A program made the position numbers and the translations under genes. DNA of 64,000 nt, taken from positions 5,241,396 to 5,305,395 of the forward strand of contig NC_033628.1 of NCBI RefSeq assembly GCF_001540865.1, read 5' to 3'. The DNA comes from Ananas comosus. Its lineage: Eukaryota; Streptophyta; Magnoliopsida; Poales; Bromeliaceae. The notes beneath the pieces were generated by a model. It did no database searches. It was not told where the DNA came from and saw only the letters and a list, made by a program, of their open reading frames with translations. Within the stretch, counting starts at the first letter, position 1; every line of letters begins with the position of its first letter. Positions 12,252 to 47,090 of this stretch are shown in pieces.

Positions 12252-12495
12252 GCGAGGGGATGAGGGTGAGAGGCGACGCAGGCCGTTTCTACCTTTGCCT
12301 CTGCCGTCGCTGCCTTATTTGGCGAGAGAAAAAAAAGATGTACGGGAGAAAAAAAAAAAAAAGAGGAGAAAGAAAAAGTAATAAGAATATTTTAGTCAGT
12401 TTGCTAAAAATTCGGACCGAATCTGCAAAATCAAAAAAGGTGGTCCAGTTTTGCAAAAGCTGAAAGTTTGTGATTTTTTTTAATGCAAATTGGCC
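11395..12495. mobile_element. Tandem-duplicated GC-rich element with a Mutator-like terminal sequence
   Basis: Copy A (about 11395-11922) and copy B (11925-12433) are homologous. Their first halves are diverged, while the second halves (11629-11922 and 12139-12433) are almost identical at an offset of 510-511. A single-N join (11924) separates them. Copy B continues to 12495 with a terminus ending GCAAATTGGCC that closely resembles the terminal inverted repeat of the Mutator-like element at 38974-40411. A matching left terminus was not found. Short frames inside (11684, 12194) read the GAGGGC repeat and are not genes. Confidence 0.6.
11706..11748. repeat. GAGGGC hexanucleotide repeat (second copy at 12216-12258)
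   Basis: About seven units of GAGGGC with one variant (GAAGGC). The array is reproduced identically 510 bp downstream as part of the larger duplication. Confidence 0.85.
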
Positions 12496-12952
12496 ATTAG
12501 AATTGTTGGTGAAAATTGATAGCACCATTAGAAAAAAAAAATTGCAACCAAAATTCAGGCTTTTATAGGTAGTAATTAGAATAGAAATAGATAGATAATA
12601 TATTTTAATTAATATATAATTGTAACACTTGCATGAAGTATACCAATTAAGCTTATAAAGATAACTGTTTAAAATTTGAAGTCACAGTATCATTAAGTAA
12701 CCCAAATGAAATAAAATTGAAGAATTAAGTTGTAAAATTAAAATTTTAAAATGTTAGATAGTCACATCAAAATGATTTATAGTTTGTAGAGATGTCAATG
12801 GATATGGATAATATAAATTTTATTCAAATCTGAATCCGAATCCGAGCAAAGCGGATTTACTTGATACTAAATAGATAAAGTTTCGAATATAGATGTCAAA
12901 AATAAAAAAGCCAACGGATCTAAATTCGGGTATGGAAACCCGAATTAATTTG

Positions 12953-12985
<33 letters not shown>

Positions 12986-13210
12986 TTGATGTTGTATTAG
13001 AATTTGTATTTTTAAAATTTACATTTATATATAACATATTTTAAAATATTATAAAAAATAATTGTTTCGGATTTAAATTTCACATTTTTACTTAGATTTG
13101 AATTTGAATATAAATTTTTAAAATCATCTGATTCGAATTTAAATTCTAAATTTGATATGAAGTTCTGATTTGAATTTTCTGATATCCTAATTTGGACAAG
13201 TTTTTTCGTT
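12496..13210. other. AT-rich intergenic stretch with TA microsatellite and a degenerate repeat
   Basis: Holds a (TA)n tract at about 12957-12982 and a stretch (12790-12950) of the type GTCAATGGATATGGATA...CCGAATCCGA. The same type recurs at 29391-29600 and 62820-63010, so it is probably a dispersed non-autonomous transposon. No gene is seen. Confidence 0.5.
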
Positions 13211-13404
13211 TTTACCTAATATATTTAATCACCGGTCTCAGAAGTTTCCCCGACCTAAACAGCTCCCGGTGTAAAATCTCGCCAACGTTCTCCTTTCTTC
13301 TCCTCCTCTTCCGGCTCGTCAAAAACCCCTGAACCCTAACCCTAAAATCCGAGAAATGAATCGACAATATCGGAGCTAAAACCGGAGGAATCAAGGAAGA
13401 AGCA
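13211..13404 (+). promoter_or_regulatory. Putative core promoter and 5' UTR of the XRN gene, with telo-box
   Basis: A TATA-like TAATATATTTA lies near 13217-13227. A GC/CT-rich leader follows. AACCCTAACCCTAAAA near 13332-13347 matches the plant telo-box (AAACCCTAA-type), common in promoters and leaders of RNA-processing and translation genes. The start ATG at 13405 has a favourable context (GAAGCAATGGGG). The transcription start is not determined. Confidence 0.5.
13356..13379 (+). CDS. Upstream ORF of 7 codons in the XRN leader
   Basis: ATG at 13356 opens a 7-residue frame (MNRQYRS) that stops 25 bp before the XRN start. If the transcript begins upstream, as the promoter position suggests, ribosomes would meet this ORF first and it could lower translation. 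Conservation in related species would be needed to call it functional. Confidence 0.35.
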   Translation: MNRQYRS

Positions 13405-37940
<24,536 letters not shown>

Positions 37941-38125
37941 GACTTATTTATCTTTTATTTTACACAAACTAATCTTTAGCCTAGATCGATGCTGGTTTTA
38001 ATTCGCAGCTGTGTTGTAACTTCTAATTGTGTACTCATAATCTCTAGCATCAACTAAACTTGTGCTATTGAAACGGTAGTTATGGATTAACTGTAGCAGT
38101 AAATAAAAATCTTCGCTGTTGTCTT
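37941..38125 (+). other. Probable 3' UTR of the XRN gene
   Basis: Sequence after the stop at 37938-37940 is U-rich (TTTATCTTTTATTTT, TTGTAA near 38015). An AATAAA-containing AGTAAATAAAAATC lies near 38097-38110 and could serve as near-upstream polyadenylation element. Overlapping short frames on both strands (38080-38380) look like UTR shadows. Confidence 0.4.
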
Positions 38126-38973
38126 CTTCGAACATCCAACTTTGCCCCGAGCATGCACTTGATTGCTTCAAGCCAGATTTTTGTGGAAGTTTTGCGAAGA
38201 ACAGCAATGTTTTGTATTGAAATCTGTTTGCAATTGATGATTGTAGGTACTTTTGTGTATAATTCTAAGCAAGTATGTTGTCGGCGAAATGGGAACTCTC
38301 TTATTGCAAACAACAGTTTTGTTTCCAATTTTGGATGGTTGGTGATGTTTGGCATTTGAAAATGGAATTCTCTTCTTCACCGAGTATTTTCAAGATTTTT
38401 AATAATTATTTTGTCAACTAACAATTTCGTTAGATATTTTATTGAAATAATAGAAATAATAGTGAAATTATGTGGTAAAGTTAATACTTTTACCCTAAAA
38501 TCCTAACCCTGTGACGGCCTGTTTGTTCTGACTTTTGGAAAATTGATTTGTGACTCTTCGAAAACTGATTTGTTCATAATTAAAATTGGTTAAAAGCTGT
38601 AGAGTATGTGATTGAGTCCAGCTAAGGGCATGCTTAGCTGTTTGGTTCTCTGAAAGTTGTTGAAGTTAAAAAAATTATTTTTGCATAAGTGATTTTTACA
38701 GAAGTTATTTTTTAGTTCGATAGTTTGGTTGGCTATAAAGTGAATAATGGAAAACTATAGTTTTGTAATTTTGATTCTTTAATTATTATGCACATGAAGA
38801 GAAGAAAACATAAACAAACAACTTATACTCGCAATTTAATTGAAAATTTAAATTTAAATTTAAATTTTCAATTCAAAATTATATTTTAAAAGTTAAATGT
38901 ATACTTAAATCTGAGTTAAATTTATGATTAAAATTTAAGATATAAATTAAATTTACAATTTGAATTTAAAGTT
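38126..38973. other. Intergenic, AT-rich; no gene recognised
   Basis: Contains a stretch starting GGCCTGTTTGTTCTGACTTTTGG near 38515, which resembles the end of a Tourist-like element. An AAATTTGAATTT-type low-complexity tract (38820-38960) follows and resumes on the far side of the Mutator-like element. Confidence 0.4.
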
Positions 38974-40411
38974 GGCCAATTTGCATAGAAAATCTATAAG
39001 TTTTGAGTTTTTGCAAAACTTGGTCACCTTTTTCAATTTGCAGATTCGGGTCGGATTTTTCGCCATCGGACGAAAATACCCTTTTTCCTTTTCTTTCTCT
39101 TTCTTCTTTTTTCTCTCTCTTCTTTTTTTTTCCTTTGTTATTTTTCTCCTCGCCTCAACCCTCCGCCGCCCTCCCCTCCGCCGCCCTCCACTCCTCCGGC
39201 TCCACCCTCACCGACGCCGGCGCCGCCCTACTCAACCGCCCCCTCCCTGCCTCCCCCTCCTTCCCCACCTCCTCCGCTGGCTCGCCTCCTCCTTCCTCTT
39301 CGTCCTCGCCTTCAAGCGCCTCACCCTCCTCCCTTTCCTCGCCCTCCTCGCCTCCCTTGCCTCATCATCGCCCCCTTCCTTCCTTTCCTCCTCCCCCTCC
39401 TCTAAGCCCTCCTCCTCCTCAATCTCCTCCTCCGATGGCGGATTCCTCACCTCCGGTCTCCGCAAGCACCTCAAGACCATTGTCACCATCGGCCTCATGC
39501 TCGGGATTATCTTCGGATTCCTCGCCGGCGGCGTCTTCTTTTCCTACCAGATCGGCGTTGAGGGCAAGGACGCCGTCGTCTCCCTCAAGGACTACTCTCC
39601 GGTGAGGGAGATGAGAGTGTCCAAAAAAATGTAATTTTTTAAGGTGTAAAAAATGGTGTAATGATGTAGAAAAGGAAGAAGGAAGTGGAGGAGAAGGAGA
39701 AATTATGCAATTTTGGACGAAATGGTGTAAAATTGAGCAAAATGGTGCAAAATTGTGCAATTCTCACCAAAATTGGCCTAATTTTGTACAATTTTGTCCA
39801 ATTTTGCACCATTAAGGTGAAATTTATACTTTTTTTTTTCTTCTCCTTCCTTCAATTTACACTATTTTTTTTCTTCCTTTTCTTCCTCCTCCTCCCTGCC
39901 CTACGAAGAAGGTAGGATGCGGGCCTCTGGCGGTAGCAGCAGGGCAGCGTGGTGCGGCGGAGCGGAGAAGGTGGGATGCGGCGGCGGCAACGGGGCGGGT
40001 GGCGGTAGCGGTGTGGGTGGCGACAGCGGCATCGTGTGGGATGCGGGCCCCTGGCAGCGGTGACAACGGAGCGCGGCGCGGCGGAGTGGAGAAGTTGGGA
40101 TGTGGCAGCGGCAACGACGCAGGTAGCGGCAGCGGCGCGGGTGGCGGGATCAGGGGGAGATCCGGGTGCGGTGGGGGTTGGACAGGGAGAGGAAGAGGAA
40201 GATGGGGAGGCGGGGCTGCAGCAGAGGGTGTGTCGGAGCAAAAAAAAAATAACGAACGAAAAAAAAAGAGAAAAAAAAAGAGAGAGAAAGAAAAGGAAAA
40301 AGGGTATTTTCGTCCGATGGCGAAAAATCCGGCCCGAATCTGCAAAATTGAAAAAGGTGGCCCAGTTTTGCAAAAGCTCAAAACTTGTAGATTTTTTATG
40401 CAAATTGGCCT
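38974..40411. mobile_element. Pack-MULE-like Mutator element with 9-bp target duplication
   Basis: It is flanked by a perfect 9-bp duplication TTTAAAGTT (38965-38973, 40412-40420), diagnostic for the Mutator superfamily. Long terminal inverted repeats of about 120-150 bp begin GGCCAATTTGCAT on both ends and include CGCCATCGGACGAAAATACC. The left interior is an acquired gene fragment (39160-39601). The right interior (39900-40240) is a GC-rich block with an imperfect duplication of period about 125 bp. No transposase is present, so it would need a MULE transposase in trans. Confidence 0.88.
39160..39601 (+). pseudogene. Captured gene fragment: TMEM245-like membrane protein, exon 1
   Basis: The frame encodes a Ser/Pro/Leu-rich N-terminal region, a hydrophobic run (LLRWLASSFLFVLAFKRL), then a second membrane segment IVTIGLMLGIIFGFLAGGVF. 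It ends FFSYQIGVEGKDAVVSLKDY. The GFLAGGVFFSYQIGVEGKDAV block resembles what I recall of plant TMEM245/AI-2E-type membrane proteins. The coding part ends at a GT donor (CCG|GTGAGG at 39601/39602), as if exon 1 and the start of its intron had been copied. Reading in the upstream part seems to change frame. It lies wholly within the Mutator-like element, so it is a fragment rather than a host gene. Confidence 0.5.
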
Positions 40412-40420
40412 TTAAAGTTT

Positions 40421-43012
40421 AAGTTATAACTCATAACTAAAATTAAATTCTAAAAAAAAGGTTCAACATAGAAATTAAAACATTTAGAAATTACAATATT
40501 TATTCAAATTTGAATTCATAATTTAAATTTATAATTTGAATCATATTTTAATTTACTCTTTGATCTTAAATTCTCAATTCAAATATGAATTCACAATTTG
40601 AATTGATATTTAAATTAAAATTAAAATTTGAGTTTAAATCACAATTCAAACTGAATATTTGAATTCATAACTTGAATTCAAAATTCAAACTGAAACACAA
40701 TTTAAATTAAATGTAAAGAGCAAAATTAAATTTGAATTTGAATTTAAACTTAAAAATTTGAATTTTAAATTCAAATTCAATCAATAATTTGAATTTATAG
40801 TTGGAATAATTTGAATTGAAAGTTCAAACTAAAGTTCTTAGCGAAAAATAATTAGATTAAAATTTAAATTTCAAAATTTAAATTTAAATTCTAGAATTCA
40901 AATTTAAATAAAAATAAAAATTTTAAAATTCAAATTTAAATATATAGTCAGGAATTTGAATTTAAAAATTTTATATTGAATTTGAATTTACAAATAAAAT
41001 TCAAAATGTGATCATGATTTTAATTAAAATTTAAAGTAAATTTCAACTTTAAAAATAATTTGAAAGATTAAAGTTAGGACCAAATAGAACCCCTTAACTA
41101 ATTCTTCACTTTCGGTGACTTTCGAATATTTTGAGCCGAAGTCAAAAAAGTGAAATTCAGTTATAACTCACTTTATCAGACTACTTTTGTAAAGTGACTT
41201 TTAGATTTACTTTTGCAAATCAAATAACCGATAAGGCGTCACTTTTCAAAAGTGCCACTATCGGTGTTTCACTTTCGGCCAACCAAATATGCCCTAAAAA
41301 GGATTTTTCGAAAGTGACTTTATAAAATTGTTTGGTAAATTTTTTTTACTGCTTGTGAAAAATAATATTTTTGCTGAATTTTATTTTAATATTTGAATTC
41401 AAATTTTAAAATTTGATTTTAAAAATTTAAAATTTTGAATTTACAATCTGATTAGAATTTACAATTTAATATTTTAATTTAAAATAAAATTTGAAAATTT
41501 GAAAATTTAAAATTTGAAATATAAAATTTAAAATTTGAAATATAAAATTTTAAAGTTAAATCTTGAATCTTAAAATTTTAAATTTTAAAATTTAAATATA
41601 AAATATAAAATATAAACTTTTTTAATTTCAAATTACAAATTTTAAAAATCAAAATTGAAATTCTAAAAATTATGCTTTATCTTAATTTTAAAATTTAAAA
41701 TTTGATATTTAAATTTAAAAATTAATATCTATATTAAAACATTTGAACTTTGAAATTTATAATTTAAAAATTGAAATTTAAAATTTAAAGTTAAAATTTA
41801 AAGTTAAAATTTAAAACGTCAATTTAAATTGAAAATTTTAAGCTAAAACTAAAATTAAAATTAAAAATTGATTTCCTAATTAGAATGAGATTTCGAGAAG
41901 TAAGTTTTAGCATTTTTTAGTTTTGGGACCTCTAAATTAGAAAACTTTCTCTAGTAATAAGAATTAGAATTTGAAAAAGAGCTTACCAAATATTCTATTT
42001 ACAAAAAACAATTATTTTTAGCCCTAAAATTATTTTTCAGAATCTATGTCAAACACCCCCTAATTATACCACTGTTTCTCAATCTTTGCCAAAATTTTCA
42101 TTTCGGTCCACAATTTCTTCCTTATTTATTTTGGCAATAATATGTTTAACCTTTAAAATTAAATTGCAAGAGGTTGATAAATTAAATTGCATTGTTGGCC
42201 CTTGTATTTACATTTTTTTTTTTTTTTAAACTTTGGTCCCTAGCGTGATCTTCCCTTACGTGGGCCTATTGTGCCATGGTCATTCTCACCACACTCAACC
42301 ACCTAATTAATAAATAAATAAATAAAAAAAGCTAAACAGTAAAATAAAAATATAACAAAATAAAAGAAGAAGTCAAATTAAGAATAAAAAAAAGGGTTAA
42401 CTTCAAACCCCAACCCCCCGTTTCGCACTTCTTTCTCACTTTAGTATCCTGTGTATCAATTTGTCCCCCCTGTGGTTTCGTTTATCTCTTTTTATTATCA
42501 ATTTTATTATTTTTTTCTCTTAAATCAGTGACAAAGTTAAAATTAAAGGATACTAAAGTAAATATTCGATAAATTTAGGTGGGTATCTGAAGTTTTTTAT
42601 ATAAAATTTAACAAAATATTAAGAAAAAAGCTACCGAAAAGATAAAAACAAAACCACATGGGGGCAAATTGATACACTTTAAACCACAAGGTACTAAAGT
42701 GAGAAAGTGCGAAACCACAGGAGGTTTTTTGAAGTTTTCCTTAAAAAATAATAAAAGTAAAATAAAATAAGAGTAAAATATAAGAAAGATAAGAAAAGAA
42801 TAAGGGCAACACCATAGAAGTAATAAATTATATTTATATCATCAATAAAAGTGTAAAATGTATGTTTCATTTTCGAGCCAGAAATTATAATTAAATAAAG
42901 TTTGAGCACTAAAGTGTCACGTGTCTTATAGTTTGTTATAACACATCAAAGTTTGAGAACTAACATGTTACGCATCTCATAGCTTGAGAATCAAAAGTGT
43001 AATTTATCCTAT
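40421..43012. repeat. Long AT-rich low-complexity region, no gene
   Basis: 40421-41080 and 41380-41880 consist of degenerate AAATTTGAATTT/AAATTTAAAATT units. Between them (41090-41340) is a TIR-like stretch with CTTTCGGCCAACCAAATATG. 42060-43012 is AT-rich unique-looking sequence with poly-T and poly-A runs. I see no coding frame with a domain. Confidence 0.6.
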
Positions 43013-43414
43013 TTATATAAACTTCTATTTGGCAACCGAATAGAGCTCTCTCCGCATCTGGCGGAGCCCCCTGCGACTTTTTCCTCCTCCCTGCCTTCGC
43101 TTCGGTCGTTCCGTACGGCGCGGCGTCCCCCCCCTGCGACTTTTTCCGCCTCCGCCTTCGCTTCGGTCTCCTCCCCGCCTTTGCTTCGGTCGTTCCGTAC
43201 GGCGCGGCGTTCCCCCCCTGCGACTTTTCCCTCCTCCCCGCCTTCGCTTTGGTGGTCCATCTCCTCCCTTGGGAACACAGCCGTCTTTCATACGGCGCGG
43301 CCTCGCCTCCCCACCCCACCCAAGCCGTCATGGCCTCCCCCCCGAGCCGTCACTTCGTGCGGCATGGGGTTCTCTCTCGCCCTCTCTCCTACGTATGCTA
43401 TCCCGTCCTGCTCG

Positions 43415-43592
43415 CCGCACGGACGGTGAGGCGGCCCTATACGGCCGTCGTGGGTTATCCGGCTCGTCGTACAGACGGTGAGGTGCCTCTGTACGGGCCG
43501 TCGTGGGTTCTCCCTGTACGCAGTACGGACGGTGAGGCGGCCCTGTACGGGCCGAAGTGGGTTCCCCGGCTAGCCGTACGGACGGTGAGGCG
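43415..43592. repeat. Four GC-rich tandem units
   Basis: Units of about 50-60 bp each contain GTACGGACGGTGAGGCG and GTACGGGCCGTCGTGGGTT, diverged from one another. A degraded version lies at 48690-48880 in copy 2. Confidence 0.7.
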
Positions 43593-43904
43593 CCTACTTT
43601 ACTTGCTTTTCCTCTCTTTGGGATTTTTGGCTTCACTGGTTATAAATACTAGAGGGGTCGATGTTCCTTTTGTGTGCATTTGGTTATTTCTCCCCGTTTT
43701 ACAGAGTTTTTTGCTCTGTTGTTCTTGCCTTTCGGTGCTTTTGCTTGTCGATTTCCTGTGCGTTGCAGCCAATTGATAGGTAAAAAGTTCAGATACTTAA
43801 TGATTTTTTTTTGCATTTTTTTTTTTGGGGGTTTCGTTGCTTGCTTCTGTTGTTTAGGGTTTAGTATGCATAACCCTGAACTTTAAGAACAAAAGCAATA
43901 CCTC

Positions 43905-44074
43905 AAAGGAAGTCCAGACCATACAATAAGAGAAAAACCTTAAGATAGGTTGTGGAGGATACAATGAAAATCAAGAGTTGGTTGCCTAGAAAGGAAGTCC
44001 AGACCATACAATAAGAGAAAAACCTTAAGATAGGTTGTGGAGGATACAATGAAAATCAAGAGTTGGTTGCCTAG
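43905..44074. repeat. Perfect 85-bp tandem duplication
   Basis: The unit starting AAAGGAAGTCCAGACC occurs at 43905 and again at 43990 with no difference seen. Copy 2 of the larger repeat (about 49180-49265) has only one unit, so the duplication is recent or an assembly stutter. Confidence 0.85.
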
Positions 44075-45472
44075 AAACCAGACCATCCAAACCTCATGTC
44101 TCTTTTTCTTTCCATCATCACAGCCTCCAAAAAAAACAGAAAAGAAAGTCGAATGTCATGTTTTTTTTTTTTGAGGAGCTGATGACGATAGCGTTTATCA
44201 AACAGTGTGGCCTTTCATCATGGTTGAAAAGGTTTTAGTTAATTTGTTTGGGTTTGTATTTAAGATTAGCAATATTTGGATGGCTTGCTTGGCAAGCAAC
44301 CATTTGCTACCGAAATATTTTCGTGGTATGTTAACAAATGTGGGCCAAATTTGAGCTAAATAGTTTGGAATTTATATCTATTTATTTTCGTGAATTACTT
44401 TTTGGGTAGTATTCCTCTTTTATTGTAGTTTTTCCCTTATAAATAATTGTTAAAATGATATTTCAGTTTTGCTTTTGAAAAAATGCAGAAATTTTGTTGC
44501 TCATGTTTCTAAATCTACTCGGTTATTTGTTTGAGTGTCGCCTTCATGTTTTATTGACATGTTGATAGGGTTAGGCAATAAAGAAGTCCCACTTAATACA
44601 TCAGTTTGTGTAATACACCAACTATGTGCTACATGAGTACATCATGTAGTACTCAATTTGTTTTAAAAAAAGCTTTTCTAATGTAGTAGTTATTTTTCTA
44701 ATGCCTTAATGGTTCAGATTTTTTTCCCCATTGTGGGAATTACAATTTGCCCTGTTTTTGTTCCTCTTTCTTGGATGCAGTTTCTTTTGCTTGCTGAACT
44801 TTAATTATAATGTTCAAATGGTCTCACTACTTTTCCTAATTTATGAGCAAAATTTATCGAGAATTGAGCCTACTTTGGTTGTTTGTAAAATTGTCGATTC
44901 TCTGCTGAGACATTTATAGGTAAACAACTACAATTTGGATGGCCTACCATGTAGGTAACTGTTTGTGTATTGTTTGGAGTAGACAGCTTGCATGGTTGAT
45001 TGTTAGACTAATCAAATCCTTACAGATTTTTGCAAGTTAGTGTATTGGCCTATTATTGCTAATGCTTTTGATACTGGTGTAGTTTGTTCTGTTCTTTTTT
45101 TTGATATATTTTTTGTGATAATTGTGATAATAAAAGGAACCTAGATTATTTGTTTCAATTCTTCTGGGTTTTAGTGCTTTTCCCTTCCTATTAATTTTTT
45201 TCTCGGTTCGTACAAAAGAAACACAGTGAGCTGTCGATAGGCAACAATTATACAAAAAAAAGGTATGATGGATTTGGAGTTTTCGGCCAGGTGCTGGTTA
45301 GTAATAATAAAAATATGGTATTGTTCTCTTAGGAAAATATATGCGGGACGTGATATTTGGGATTTCTTTTTGCGTCTGTTGCTGGCAATTTTTGAAAAAT
45401 TTTCCTCAGAGCATGGAACTTGGAGAACTAAGCTACCAAAAATGCTGATCGCAATATTATGAAAGTAGTGAC

Positions 45473-45802
45473 ACAAAAGAAAAGTATAATCTGTGGGCTC
45501 AAATGGGCTGGGCAATGATGATGTGGAATTAAAAGAAGGGCAAGCTTGATGGCCTTGGGGCAACACTTGCACCATTTGATGAACAAAAGAAATATGTAAT
45601 CTATGGGCTCAAATGGATTAGTGGGCAGTGATGATGTGAAATTAAAAAAAGGGCAAGCTTGATGGCCTCGGGGCAACACTTGCACCATTCGATGGACAAA
45701 AGAAATATGTAATCTGTGGGCTCAAATGGTTTGTTGAGCAATTATGATGTGGAATTTAAAAAAGGTCAAGCTTGATGGCCTTAGGGCAACACTTGCACCA
45801 AC
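45473..45802. repeat. Three tandem units of about 110-114 bp
   Basis: Units start ACAAAAGAAA at 45473, 45583 and 45697. Each contains AATCTRTGGGCTCAAATGG and ends GGGCAACACTTGCACCA. Equivalent but degraded units occur at 49750-50064. The third unit stops at the N at 45803. Confidence 0.85.
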
Positions 45803-45803
45803 N

Positions 45804-46402
45804 ATTTTCCTCCCCTATCCAATTTTATCTCATCATAATATTTATCCATATATAAATTATATCTTTTTTTAATATTTTCTCATCTCTATCTATACGTTAA
45901 AGCTTATCATTTTTTATTTCCAGTATACTTTGTTCTCAAATATATTATTTTAGTAATACTTTATTCGTTCCTCATTGTCGTCCCCAATCGCCATTGTCAC
46001 AGTTGGAAAGGTATATTTTGAATCCGCCTAATTCATTTTAACATGTCATAATATAATTTCCTACCTAATTCGTCGTTCATATATTTTGTTTTACTTTTCA
46101 AGATTTTTAAATGCTAATAATTTTGTATCTTCATGACATTTTATCTCTCATATTAATTGCAAAAATTATCGTCCTTCCGACACATCGTTGTCGTCCTCAC
46201 TTGCGGCGACATGTCATCGTCATCACATTCGCCGATTATCATCGTCTTCGCTAGCACATCGTCATCTTCACCTTTGCCAGCACTTCGTCGTCATCTTACG
46301 CAACGGAACAATTATTTTTCTAACAATTGGAAAGGTATTTTGGTCCTAATCAATATTCTCAATCTATACCTAATTCTTTATTTTAGTTTCTAAATTATAT
46401 TT
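45804..46402. other. Non-coding stretch, no gene
   Basis: AT-rich, with a TCGTC/CATCG-rich stretch at 46170-46300. A 78-codon frame at 46157-46393 is low-complexity Ser-rich and not convincing. Confidence 0.4.
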
Positions 46403-46434
46403 ACTAGCTAAGTGCACGTGCAATACACATTGCA
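46403..46434 (-). other. Possible Helitron 3' terminus (hairpin + CTAGT)
   Basis: On the minus strand a perfect 6-bp stem TGCAAT-GTGT-ATTGCA (46434-46419) is followed 11 bp later by CTAGT (46407-46403). This matches the Helitron 3' pattern of a short hairpin about 10-12 nt before CTRRT. The next host base is A instead of the expected T, which weakens the call. No matching 5' end on the same strand was located. Confidence 0.4.
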
Positions 46435-47054
46435 TAAAATATTAAAAATATAAAATATACTATTTAAAATTTTTGAAAAAACTAAACGCGTAACTTTTAA
46501 TTTTTAAAAAAAATCTAATTTTTTCAAACTTTTAATAGACATAGATTAAGTCCCACGAAAACATAAAAACCAAACAATATTAAAAAAATTTTACAAATAA
46601 AAAAATTCTTCAAAATGATATTAGGAAAAAAAAACTCAAAGCAATATAATAATTAAAATTCATAATAAATGGAATAGCTCAATGTGTCATACATCACATA
46701 TGATTAAACATATATAAGCAATACAAAATTTATTTATCAAAAATAATAAAATATTTTTCTAAAATTTAAAAAGATGAAATATTAACAACCTTTTAAATTT
46801 TAAATAAGTCATAAAAAATTAATATGATCAAAATATATTACTATAAATGAAGAAGAAGATTTTAAAAAAAGTGAATAAAAAAAATTTATCTATGATTTAA
46901 AGTGCACATAATGAGAAAATGATGTATATTCGGTTTGTAAAATAAAATTAAAAATCAAAACAACAAAAAAAATTTGTAGATATGAAAAAATTTGCATTTG
47001 AAAATACGAACAATACAATAATCATATGAATTCGAAAAAATTTTCACTCTATTA
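46435..47054. other. AT-rich non-coding stretch
   Basis: A- and T-rich with no frame of note. It may be the body of a small minus-strand Helitron whose 3' end is at 46403. Confidence 0.35.
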
Positions 47055-47090
47055 TCTATACTACATATAAAAGAGTTAGTTTTTACAGTT
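47055..47090 (+). other. Possible Helitron 5' terminus
   Basis: TCTATACTACATATAAAAGA preceded by A fits the plant Helitron 5' consensus (A|TC followed by TATACTA-type sequence and TATAAAAG). It lies 8 kb upstream of the Rep frame at 55140 in the same orientation and could be the element's 5' end or that of a nested one. Confidence 0.45.

Larger units (their letters stand above)
43013..45802 (+). mobile_element. Helitron-leader-like repeat, copy 1 (truncated at a join)
   Basis: It begins near AAACTTCTATTTGGCAACCG and is homologous to 48363-50064. It contains a GC-rich start with three CCCCTGCGACTTTTTCC-headed units (43070-43260). A tandem array follows at 43415-43590, and then a promoter-like TATAAATACTAGAG at 43640. 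T-rich non-coding sequence leads to a tandem array at 45473-45802, where an N breaks it. About 0.9 kb (roughly 44525-45430) is absent from copy 2. Association with a Helitron is inferred from the position of copy 2 upstream of the Rep coding region. It could equally be another element type. Confidence 0.5.

Noticed and set aside
39857..40422. Frames of 128-183 codons on both strands
   Set aside because: Low-complexity Gly/Arg/Pro/Ser reading of the MULE interior and TIR; no conserved motif and no promoter.
43009..43776. Arg/Gly/Pro-rich frames up to 175 codons
   Set aside because: They derive from the GC-rich tandem units of the repeat. The homologous frames are destroyed in copy 2 and no domain is recognisable.
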